Source: Stomoxys calcitrans
Taxonomy: Eukaryota > Arthropoda > Insecta > Diptera > Muscidae
Direction of reading: 5' to 3'
NCBI RefSeq assembly: GCF_963082655.1
Contig: NC_081555.1
Coordinates: 181,768,262-181,832,261, forward strand
DNA length: 64,000 nucleotides
Shown: one piece after another, positions 34,640-45,103 of the stretch
Position numbering within the stretch: the stretch's first letter is position 1
Layout of the letters: each line of letters opens with the position of its first letter
The notes under the pieces: generated by a model
Seen by the model: only the letters and a program-made list of their open reading frames with translations
The model's database searches: none
Told to the model about the DNA's origin: nothing
Made by a program: the position numbers and the translations under genes

Positions 34640-35700
34640 ATTAAACCATGTAATTATTTTGATTAAAAATGTGTTGCCCAGCAGCACCTCGTTTGGTCTT
34701 GTTTATCGATAAGCTAAAAATGGCTGCAATCTTTACGTTAAGGTTTGCAAATCCTCCTATCACGATGAACGTCATTATGTTTGGGGTGTGGCGCAGTACA
34801 TTTATTTGTATCCCCACACATTAATTAAATTACACAAATTGATCGACTGTTTTGGAGTGAGGTGGTCCGCTAGATATATGAACAGAATAACGATATCAGA
34901 TTCGCAGTACACAACCTTATACCTTTAATTTAACCTCATATTGTCATGATTGGTGTATACAGCCGTTTGGTGAAGGGGGTCTATGTGAGGGTTGTGCGCC
35001 ACTTGGGCAAAAAATTTAGTGACGCACTCTACTCAAAAAAATCGTTCATTTGATTCCCCATTGTTAAAATAAGCTGTTGGAGGCGATTTTAGGAGGTAAA
35101 GCATCACCTAGATTCTTGGGCACAAAGTTTAATGTCAAATTCGTAATCTGCTCTCAAATGCCTTTCATTTGAGTTTTATCAAGCTATGATTGAGTAATAT
35201 TCCCTTTTGGGAGGTTTATCGGGGTTGGGCGACCCCTTAGCAGTCTGCTCTTGAATACCTTTCATTTGAGTCGTATATTGATATTTCTTATTCTACTCTT
35301 CAATATCTTTCTTTTGATACCCATATTGTCTTTATCGGTCCACTTTCGATTTTGTTTGGCGTTTTTGTGGTAATTCCAAATTATATATCCTATACCTGCT
35401 GACCATATTCGTAATCTTCTCTCGAATACCTTATACCCCATATTGTCATTATCGTCCAATAAACCTATTTTAGGAGTCAGAGCGGCCCCAATTGAACCCA
35501 ATTTTTAATATAAAATTCGTACTATACTCTCAAATTCCATTCCGGTCCACTTTTATATTTTGGTGGTAAAATTTTATATAGCCTATAACTCCTTCCGGAC
35601 CACTACCCACTCTCTGAGAAATTTCAAAGAAATCGGTTTAGCCGTTTTTGAGTCTATACGGAACAAAGCAATTTAAATTTTAATTTATACAATAAATATG
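34640..35700 (+). mobile_element. Element D, 5'-diverged
   Basis: Monomers with TACCTTTCATTTGAGT and CCATATTGTC from about 34900. It ends CTGAGAAATTTCAAAGAAAT, CGGTTTAGCCGTTTTTGAGT and CTATACGGAACAAAGCAAT. The head is not recognisable. Confidence 0.7.
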
Positions 35701-35734
35701 TGGATATAGGATATGATTAGGATCATAGTACAGA

Positions 35735-35880
35735 TCAGATCCACTATCTAAAGAAGCCTATAAAGGAAAGATCGGTTTATATAGAACGATTTCGACCTTT
35801 TACAACCCATTCCACCTACAAAATTTTAAATTATGTTTCGTAAGCTAACTTTCTTCCGGCAGACAGCAGAACAGCGCCTT
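35735..35880 (-). mobile_element. HINE-B inner fragment
   Basis: GGAAAGATCGGTTTATATAG, TTTTACAACCCATTCCACC and AAGCTAACTTTCTTCCGGC match the segment between the head and first monomer in reverse. The core and tail are gone. Confidence 0.55.
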
Positions 35881-37336
35881 TTACAAATCTGCATCCTAAA
35901 ATGTACCATTTGGCATTGTCTATTAAAGAGTGTAGATTTTCCATCCCAGTGTGGTTGAATATTTGAGATGCAGAATGACTGGTGGAAGATTGCATTGGAA
36001 AATCGACAATGTCATGTTGGGGTATATGTAATGAGACACTTTTCATATTTACAATACCGGAAAAAGGAAACGCAACTACCTCAAGATACTCCAAAAGGCA
36101 CTGGGAAACAATAAAAATAACTTTGTCATGCTAGCTGCTAACATCGAAGCAAAGAAAGCGAAGCCAATGTGGCCACAGAAAGAAGAAGAAGAAGAAAAAA
36201 GAATCAGGAATGTGTTTGTTCGTTCATTCGTTCGTTTACATTTGTTAAGCATTAACAATTAAAACTTTCATCAACATTCATGGCCGCAATCAATTTCAAT
36301 TCTCGCAATTTTTCCAATGTCATCATCAGCAATTTTATGCAGCCACAGCCGCAACATCCGCAAATGCATCAAACTCGACGACGTTGGCGACGACATTGGG
36401 GATGACGACAAAGTTTTGCAGCTCGAATAATTTTGCCATTGTGTGTAACTCTGGCGTATAACATTTGGATTGACATTGCCTAGGAAATTATTTATTTCAA
36501 AGAAACTTTTGGTACCCTCCCCCCCACCCTCAACGCCACCCACGCTTCTTCATACCATCATCATCACACAATCGTGTACACTTCCAATTGTAGGCACTAC
36601 AAATTCGCTTTGATTCAGCAAGCCCGGCGAATGGTTCCCTTTTGATATTAAAGAAATTGATTTAACGTTTATTAGGCAATTAGTAACTTGTTTGTGGGCA
36701 AACAAGCAACGTTCAAAATTGTGACATCAGTTCTTTTTGTATTTTATTGGTTCGTTTTGAATGAGTGTCTTCAGATTCTTAGAACGAATCATTAATTTTT
36801 ATGAAAATATTCATCATACGCACGAAATTCAATGTTCAGTGACTCAGTGGTATTAACATTTTTTCAGAACTAATAAAAAAGTGTCCTTAAAAAACAAGGA
36901 GCCAATTTTGTCCATCTATGACGCTTAACGCCTGGGTTCGAAACCCGACAGGAACATTGAAACATGCTAGGTTAGTACATACCGAATCTAAGGAACCCAC
37001 ATCGATTATTCTACAAATGGACCATTATTAACTCAGTTTGCACTGACAAATTGTAAGACTTATTTTAAGGATTCGAGTCAAAGATTAGCAAATTTAATTT
37101 AAAGATGATAAATTTTCCAACTTTTTGAGAAAACGTTTCTTTTGGCCAAAGAAGTTTTCCTTTATCATTAACTTGATATTTAAATTTTATGTAAAGACAT
37201 TTAAAGACAAAATACTAAAATGAAGATCAAAATATCGTTGAAAGTTAGGAAATTTTCTTTGGGAAAAGACAACAGTGTACCATAGTTAAACATGCATAAT
37301 AGCCTTACAAATAGGATGGCCTTTATATGTCAATTT
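35881..37336. other. Low-repeat DNA
   Basis: Contains an (AGA)n tract at 36179-36199 and a SINE head fragment at 36899-36962. No convincing gene. Confidence 0.5.
36899..36962 (+). mobile_element. SINE head fragment
   Basis: TCTATGACGCTTAACGCC followed by TGGGTTCGAAACCCGACAGG. This is the tRNA-like B-box region of the SINE at 2398-2706, with no body or 3' end. Confidence 0.6.
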
Positions 37337-38775
37337 TTATACCCATCACCGTAAGATAGGTGGTACATTTATTTAGTCATTCCGTTTGCAACACATCGAT
37401 ATATCAATTTCCGACCCAACAAAGAATATATATTTCGGATCGTCGTAAAATTCTAAGACGATTTAATGATGTAGGTGTGTCTCCCCGTCTGTCCGTCCGT
37501 CTGTTGTAATCACTCTAGAACCTTCAAAAATTGAGATATTGAGCTGAAATTTGGCACAGATACGTTTTTTGATGTACGCTAAGTTCTTAAGTTCTTGAAC
37601 GGGCCAAATAGGACCATATTTGGATATAGCTGCTATATAGACCGATTTTCCGATAAAGGGTCTAATGCCCATAAAAACTTTATTTTTCATCCGATTTTTC
37701 TGAAATTCGCAACAGTGAGTTATTTTAAGCCTCTTGACAACTGACGTAAATATGGATGAGATCGGTCCATATTTAGATATAGCTGCCATATAGACCGATT
37801 TTCAGATAAAGTATCTAAGGCCCATAATGAAATTTGGAACAATAAGTAGTTTTAGGCTTCCCGACAATTGACCCAAATATCGTTCAGATCGGACTATATT
37901 TAGATATAGCTACCATATAGACCGATCCCCCGATAAGGGGTCTGAAGAATATAAAAGCTTTATTTATTACCTGATTTCACTGAAATTTGCATCAGTGGGC
38001 TATTTTAAGCCTCTCGAAATCTGACCTAAATATGGATAAGATCGGATTATATTTAGATATAGCTGCCATGTAGACCGATCGCCCAATAAAGGGTCTGAAG
38101 GACATAAAAGCTTAAATTTTTATCCGATTTTCCTGCAATTTGGAATAGTGCGCAGTTTAAAGCTTCCCAATATCTAACCCAAATATGGTGAAGATCGGAC
38201 TATACTTAAATATAGCTGCCATATAGACCGATCTCCCGATAAAGTGTCTGAAGCCCACAAAAGCTTTATTTATTACCCGATTTCGCTGAAATTTGGAACT
38301 GTGCGCAGTTTTAAGCCTCTCAGCATCCAACCTGAATATGGTACAAATCGGACTATATTTAGATACAGCTACCATATAGACCGATCTCCCGATAAAGGGT
38401 CTGAAGGCCATAAAAGCTTTAATTTTTAGCCGATTTCGCTGAAATTTAAAACAATGGGTTAATTTTAAGCCTCGTTACATCTGACCCAAATATGGTTCGG
38501 ATCTGACTGTACTTAAATATAGCGGCCACATAGACCGATCCCCCGATAAGGGCTCTGAAGGCCATAAAAGCTTTATTTTTTGCCTGATTTCGCTGAAATT
38601 TGGAATAGTTCGCAGTTTTCGGCCTCTCAACATTCGACCCAAATATGGTACAGATCGGGCTATATTTAGATATAGCTGCCATATTGATCGATCTGCCGAT
38701 AAAGGGTCTGAAGTCCATAAAAGCTTTATTTTTATCCGATTTCGCAGAAATTTGAAACAATGTGTAGATTTAGGC
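37337..38775 (+). mobile_element. HINE-A2 with about eight regular monomers, tail missing
   Basis: Head TTTATACCCATCACCGTAAG, GTCATTCCGTTTGCAACAC, a weakened (TA)n and core (TTCGGATCGTCGTAAAATT), then CCGTCTGTCCGTCCGTCTG. The monomer signature recurs near 37621, 37775, 37902, 38055, 38210, 38361, 38514 and 38668: spacing 154, 127, 153, 155, 151, 153 and 154 bp. It is the most regular array of the window. It stops without a tail at the join with a SINE/D composite. Confidence 0.85.
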
Positions 38776-38835
38776 TACATACCATTATGATGTGTGAGAA
38801 TTTGCCCCTTCTCCATTCCTGGTGGTAATTTTCTT
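38776..38835 (+). mobile_element. SINE 3' tail fused to element D
   Basis: GATGTGTGAGAATTTGCCCC and CATTCCTGGTGGTAAT match the 3' block of the SINE. It runs directly into element D text (GTTCTCATTAAGGGAGGGAT). The same join, reversed, is present near 44716. Confidence 0.65.
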
Positions 38836-39790
38836 CCTAAGGTTAATGTTCTCATTAAGGGAGGGATGGCACCTCAGAGAAGGGAGGGATTGCACCTCAG
38901 ATGGATATTAAATTTGTGCTGCACTTCCAAATCCATTTAATTTGAGCCCCATATTGTCATGGCCGGTAAATATGAACCGTTTAGATTATTTTTGGGACTG
39001 GGCCGGCCACCGGCACTTTTTACTGAAAATAATATAAACATCGTTATTCATTCCTAATGGAAATGAAGTTCAGTTTAGGGGGTGCTTTAGGGCGTATTCT
39101 AAAACACTTGGCTCCAAAATTGGATGTCAAATGCGTTTTCCACTCTCAAATACCTTTCATTGAGTCCCATATTATCATAATGGGTCAAATATCCCATCTG
39201 ACGTATCTTTAGGAGGAAAAGCAATACCTAGATTTGAACGCAAATTTTGTTTGCTGAGTACTTGAACCCAAATTTTAATACCATATTTGGTTCTGATGTC
39301 CAATACCTATCATTTGATACCCTCATTGTGCCCATCGGACCTCTTTCGGATATGGGTGACGTTTTCGGTGTAAATGGGAGAGGCCTCCACCCGATATCTA
39401 AAAATTATATAGCCTAAGTTTCCTTCCAGACAAACCTACAAAATATCTGAAAATTTTAAGAAAATTGGTTCAGCCAAGTATTATATAGCCATAATGGGTC
39501 TAATGGCGTTGTTGAGGGGTGGCATGACTCCATATACTTCAATCTGATTTTGTATGCCACATTGGAAATCTACTCCCGAATACCTTTCATTTGATCCCCA
39601 TATTGAAATGAACGTCCAATATGTCTGTTAGGGAGAGTTTTTGGATTGGAGCGGACCGATGGATGCATAGACTCAAGTTTTAATACCAATACCATATTGG
39701 CATTCTACTCTCCAATACCTTTCATTTGATACCTACTTTGTCCCGATCGGTCCACTTTTGATTTTGGATTGTGTTTGTGGCATGAGGGGG
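38836..39790 (+). mobile_element. Element D fragment(s)
   Basis: Monomers with CCATATTGTCATGGCCGG, TACCTTTCATTTGATAC and CCGATCGGTCCACTTTTG. A 3'-block-like segment (AAAATTTTAAGAAAATTGG, TTCAGCCAAGTAT) sits in the middle at about 39450, then more monomers follow. This suggests two D pieces or an internal rearrangement. Confidence 0.65.
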
Positions 39791-39881
39791 AGGGTCCGTC
39801 CCCCCCTTGTGCCAAAACCTTGGCTTGGTTCCTAGAGGGTCCGCCCCCCCTATTGGTGGCCAAAACCTAGGCTTGGTTCCA
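39791..39881. repeat. Tandem duplication of about 45 bp
   Basis: Units 39791-39833 and 39836-39881 share AGGGTCCG(C)CCCCCC, CCAAAACCT and GGCTTGGTTCC, with small differences. It lies at the join of element D and the RT fragment. Confidence 0.8.
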
Positions 39882-39894
39882 CGATATATGGGTT

Positions 39895-40075
39895 GCTTCG
39901 AGCTCACTATTTGTACAGCAAATCCATGGTTTATCGGGCGTCCCCTCCTTCGCTGTCCTTGCGGGTTCCACTCCAGCACATTTCTCGCTATATTATCGCG
40001 CGGTCGGCGTAGGATATGGCCCAACCAAGTCCATTTTCTCTTTCGGATTTTGTCGCATATTAACTCAAAAAAATA
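39895..40075 (-). pseudogene. Endonuclease-reverse transcriptase C-terminal fragment
   Basis: The minus strand reads KIRKRKWTWLGHILRRP, then DNIARNVLEWNPQGQRRRG and RP. This is the well-known end of craniofacial-type endonuclease-RT retrotransposon proteins (WIGHxLRKP...WNPQGxRxRGRP). The usual NTWRR continuation is replaced by unrelated text, so only about 50 residues remain. It differs from the Jockey-type pieces elsewhere in the window. Confidence 0.82.
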
Positions 40076-41321
40076 TAGACAAAATCAATATCTATTTTAT
40101 TTTTGCCAGTGATGCTTTTAAATAATATCGAAAGGTGAACGAAATAGTGTTTTGGTACTTTTAAATTATGCATTTTGAATTTAATTACGGTGAAATTTAA
40201 ATCCAATAAATTAAAGCCATTCATGTGTGAGAAAATAATGCTTGAATATTATAACGTATTTTAAGTTTGGTGGCCAGCAGAATAGTCTGTTGTTGGTGGC
40301 GGTCATACTTTTTGCTCTTTGCCAAGTCAAAAGTTCGATGGCAGGTGGTGGTGAAGAGGCCATTGCCACCGTTCAAGCGGCAGGTCAGTAACTGAACTTC
40401 GTGTTGACATGAAATATTAGCTGTTGTTGTTTTCCCCCGATGTCCATTAAAATTATATTTACATATTCGCCAACTTGGCCAACTGATGGAGTGGCCATCG
40501 ATATAAATATCCTTGTAATAGTGTGGAAATCACCTTTGGCATGTCGAGCTTAAAACACAAGCACACACGGCTTTCGGTCATGCAACGAGTGATGCGAGCC
40601 GGTCAGTAGTAGATATGTGGTATAACTTTGGAGTTACTTTGTTGTTTTACCAGAGCTGCAGCATTGTGATGGCTCAAGTCATTAAGAGTTAAAAACGCTT
40701 CCGCTGCATGCCCTTTACTAAAGTAGCTCCAGTTGGTGGATGGTTATGGTGCTGACGCTGATAATGAATGTGACGTACACACACACACACACTCACACAA
40801 TGTTCAAAATGTGTGAGTGAGAGAGAGTGAATCTATAAATGGTTGGCAAGGAGAAAAGCAGCATGTTTTTGCCCATGTGTTGATCACAGCATAGTTTGCA
40901 TTACTTTTGCAACTGTGGCATAATTGGCTTGCGTTTATGTCAATGGATAAAAGTTTGCTCTTTTTTTTTGTTATTTATTCAGTTTAAACAAAGGACTAAC
41001 ATACACAATTTGCACGTAAATAAAACACTTACCTTTATTTTTTTCATGTTAAGTATACAAACAAAATACAGTGCATCAAAGCCTCTAAAACAGAAAAAAA
41101 ACGTGTGAACATTATAGGTTATCCCATCGGCAAATATGTACGAATATAAGGGGAATTTAAATGCTCCACACTGCTTACAATTTCCTTCACACGTATACAT
41201 GGCGAAATTGTGGACAAGCTTAGATTTTTAGTTTTATCAGTTCAGCCGATGTGACTTTGTCCTACTTCTATCCGTCAGTCTGTTCGCCTACTCATAAATG
41301 CGCCAAATTATGTCAATTTAT
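40076..41321. other. Low-repeat DNA with an (AC)n tract
   Basis: AC run at 40777-40792. No recognisable gene or element. Confidence 0.5.
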
Positions 41322-41467
41322 ACCCACCACCGAAGAATGGGGTCAAGATGGGGCTATATTTGGATATAGCCGCCACAAGTACCGATCTACCGATTTAAGA
41401 TCTTAGGACAATAAAATAACTTTCTCGACTTCGATGAAATTTGACACAATGGCACATATTAATTTTT
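41322..41467 (+). mobile_element. HINE-A deletion relic
   Basis: Head TTATACCCACCACCGAAGAA and TGGGG joined to a monomer (TCAAGATGGGGCTATATTTG, CCGATCTACCGATTTAAG). Core and tail are lost. The next HINE-B begins within a few bases. Confidence 0.65.
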
Positions 41468-42744
41468 ATACCCTCTACCATAGGGAGGGGGTATACTTAT
41501 TTCGTCATTCTGTTTGTAACTCCTCGAAATATTCGTCTCAGACCCCATAGAGTATATATTGTAGCTACCATATAAACCGATCTTGGGTCTTGACTTCTTG
41601 AGCCTCTAGAGGGCGCAATTCTTATCCGATTGGAATGAAATTTTGCACAACGTGTTTTGTTATGATATCCAACAACTGTGTCAAGTATGGCGCAAATCAG
41701 TACATAACCTGATATAGCTGCCATATGAACCGATCTTGGGTCTTGACTTCTCCAGCCTCTAGAGGGCGCAATTCCTATCCGATTAGAATGAAGCTTTTCA
41801 CGACGTACTTTGTTATTACTTTCAACAACTGTGCTTAATTAGGTTTAAATCGGTCAATAACCTGATATAGCTGCCATATAAACCGATCTTGGGTCTAGAC
41901 TTCTTCAGCCTCTAAAGGGCGCAATTCTTATCCGATTAGAATGAAGGTTTGCATGACTTGTTCTGTTATTACTTTCAACAATTGTGATATATATATAGCT
42001 GCTATATAAACCGATCTGGGGCCTTGACTTCTTGAGCCACTAGAGGGCACAATTATTATACGATTTAGCTGAAATTTTGCATGAGGTGTTTTGTTATGAC
42101 TTTACAACTGGGCTAAGTATGGTTGAAATCGGTCCATACCCTGATATAGCCGTCATATAAACCTAAGTATGGTTGAAATCGGTCCATAAACTGATACAGC
42201 TGTCATATAAACCGATCTGGGGTGTTGAGCCTCTTGAGGGCGCAAGTCCTATCCGATTTGAAATTTGGCACGACGTGTTTCGTTTTGATTTTCAGCAACT
42301 GTGCTAAGTATGGTTTAAATCGGTTCATAACCTGATACAGGTGCCATATAAACCGATCTGGGATCTTGACTTCTTAAGCTTCTAGAGGGCGCAATTATTA
42401 TCTGATTTGGGTGAAATTTTGTACAATGGCTTCTCTTATGCCTTCAACATACTTGTCAAATATGGTCTGAATCGGTCTATAGCCTCATACAGGTCCCCTA
42501 TAAAACAATCTCCATATTTTACTTTTTTAATCCCTAAAGGGCGCAATTCTTATTCGATTTAGCTGAAATTTTACACAATGACTTCTACTATGGTCATTCC
42601 ATTATGCTCCGAATCGGACCACAACTTGATATAACTCCAAAGGCATAGCAATTCTTTTGTTTTATCCTTTCCTTTACTCGACAAATGCGGTCCATGGTGG
42701 TAGGTACATAAGATTCGGCCGGGGAGAATTTAGCATGCTTTTAT
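41468..42744 (+). mobile_element. HINE-B lacking its GTCY core
   Basis: Head TATACCCTCTACCATAGGG and GTCATTCTGTTTGTAACTCC run to GACCCCATAGAGTATATATT. The next bases are GTAGCTACCATATAAACC, i.e. a monomer. The core, GTCY run and linker have been deleted precisely at the (TA)n run. About seven monomers follow. The tail is mutated (ATTCGGCCGGGGAGAATTT), so its palindrome is broken. Confidence 0.82.
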
Positions 42745-43553
42745 TATACCCACCACCGAAGGTTGGGGGTATATTCATTTTGTCATTCCGTTTGCAACAC
42801 ATCGAAATATCCATTTCCGAGCCTATAAAGTATATATATTCTTGATCAGCGTAAAAATCTAAGACGATCTAGACAAGTCCGTCCGCCAACCGTCTGTCTG
42901 TTGAAATCACGCTACAGTCTTTAAAAATAGAGATATTGAGCTGAAACAGCAGCAGCTTAAGTTCGAAGATGGGCTATATCGGACTATATCTTAATATAGC
43001 CCCCATATCGACCGATCGGCCTATTTGGGGTCTGGGCCCATAAAAGTCACATTTATTATCCGATTTGTTAACCAGATTTAGATATAGCTGTCATATAGAC
43101 CGATTTCTCGGTTTTAGGTTTTGGGGCCATAAAAGGAGCATTTGTTGTCCGATTTCGCCGAAATTTGGGACAGTGCTTTATGTTAGGCTCTTCGTTATTT
43201 TTCTGCAACTTGGCCCAGATAGGTCTAGATTTGGATATAGCTGTTATGTAGACCGATATCTCGATTTAAAGTCTTGTCCCCATAAAAGGCGCATTTATAA
43301 TCCGATTTCACTGAAATTTGAAACAGTGACTTATGTTAGGCTTTTCGACATCCGTGTCGTTTATGGCTCAGATCGGTTTATTTTTAGATATAGCTAGTAT
43401 TTGTTCCAAATCGGAACATAGCTCGATATAACTGCCATGGGACATAAGGTATGCAATTTTGACCGGATTTTGATGAAAGGTGGTTTACATATATACCCGA
43501 GGTGGTGGGTATACAAAGTTCGGCCCGGCCGAACTTAACGCCTTTTTACTTGT
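42745..43553 (+). mobile_element. HINE-A, short full-length copy
   Basis: At 809 bp this is the shortest complete HINE-A. Head TATACCCACCACCGAAGGTT, AAGTATATATATTCTTGATC, GATCTAGACAAGTCCGTCC, and only about two to three monomers. Tail CATATATACCCGAGGTGG, TTCGGCCCGGCCGAA, TTTTTACTTGTT. It directly follows the HINE-B tail. Confidence 0.9.
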
Positions 43554-43607
43554 TTAGTCTAGACGGGGACAAACATATTTACAATTCCACAAACAATCAC
43601 TTATCTG

Positions 43608-45085
43608 AAATATATAATTCAATTTGTGTTTGTATGTTTGTTTGTTGTTTGATTGTTTGTCGGTTAGTTTGTTTGTTCCGTATAGAATCAAAAACGGCTG
43701 AACCGATTACCTTGAAATTTTCACAGTTCGTGTAAGTTGGTCCGGAAGGAAACACAGGCTACATAATTTTTTGATATCGTGAGGGGGTCGGACCCTCCCC
43801 TTACAACAAAAGTACTATCCAAAAATAAAATTGGACAAATCGGGAAAATATGGGATTCAAATGAAAGGTATTTGGGAGTAGATTACGAATATGGTCAAGA
43901 AGTAGGAGTAGACGGAAGGGCGCGGACCCTTCACCGTAACCCCAAAAACACAACCCAAAATCAAAAGTGGATCGATCGGGACAATATAGGATTCAAATGA
44001 ATGGTATTGGAGAGTAGAATACGAATATGGTATCAAAATTGAAGTCTAAATACCCATCGGGATGCCTCAACCCCAAAACTCCCCCAAACAGACATATTGG
44101 ACGTTCATCCCAATATGTGGCTCAAATGAAAGGTATTCGGGTGTAGATTTTGAATCTGGCATACAAAATCAGATCGAAGTATAGAGGGTCACGCCACCCC
44201 TCAAAAACGCCATTACACCCATTATGACTATAAGATACCTGGCTGAACCGATTTTCTTAACATTTCCATAGATTGTGTGCGTTTGTCTGGGAGGAAACAT
44301 AGGCTTTATAATTTTTAGATATCAGATGGAGGCGGACCCTCCCCCTTACCCCAAAAACGCCACTCATATCCGAAAGTGGTCCGATGGGCACAATAAAGGT
44401 ATCAAATGAAAGGTATTGGAGACCATTGGGTCCAAGTACCCGAATTTGATATCCAATTTTGGAGCCAAGAGTTATGGTGTACGCCCTAAAGCACCCCCTA
44501 AACTAAACTTCATTTCCGTTGGGAGTAAAAAAGGAATTTGATATCTATTTTGAGTGCAAAGTGCCAGTGCCCGCCCCAGGAACTAAACACACTCCAAACG
44601 GTTCTTATTTACCAGTCATGGCAATATGGAGCTCAAATTAAAGGGATTAAAGGGAAGTCCAGCACGAATTTAATATCCCTATTTGAGTCGAAATGTCTGA
44701 GGTGCCATCCCTCCCCTAATGAGAACATTACCACCAAGAAACGAGAAAGGACAAATACTCACAATGAGTGCTTTTCGATACAAGTTTTAACTCAATGATA
44801 AGGAACCTTTTTTTTATAGGAGAGTCCGAAAGGCGTCCCGCAGTGCGACTCCTTTTTGGGGAAACTTTTTTAAATGATCATGCATGGCATTGTACCTCTC
44901 AAATGACGCTAACATTAAGAGATGATAGACACCGCTTTGCCCGATGTTCTCGCCAGGATTCGAACGCGTTCAGCGTCATAGGTTAAAATGGCACGAATTA
45001 GATATCCGCATTCAGGGCGAAGTGTCCTCACCCTAAAGAGATATTAGAGAGTTAAAGAAGACGCAGCGGGCCTATTTTGGCTAGT
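43608..45085 (-). mobile_element. Element D with embedded SINE (left arm of a head-to-head pair)
   Basis: Starts with a GTTTGT-rich 3' end and CCGTATAGAATCAAAAACGG. Monomers (AAAGGTATTTGGGAGTAG near 43865) run to a SINE at 44716-44995. After it, D resumes to its head at 45085: CGCAGCGGGCCTATTTTGG and CTAGT. Confidence 0.8.
44716..44995 (-). mobile_element. SINE inside element D
   Basis: Reverse orientation. 3' block GAGAACATTACCACCAAG and CACAATGAGTGC, body GCGTCCCGCAGTGCGACTCC, and a damaged B box (complement of GGATTCGAACG, 44957-44967). The A box is not clear. It is an older copy than the one at 45752. Confidence 0.75.
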
Positions 45086-45103
45086 TCATATATATATGTA
45101 TAT

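Noticed and set aside
37463..38760. Series of 84-108 codon minus-strand frames with repeated IGRSVYMAAISKYSPI-type text
   Set aside because: They are translations of the HINE-A2 monomers. The ~154-bp period is not a multiple of three, so no long repeat protein is maintained, and the same text arises wherever monomers occur.
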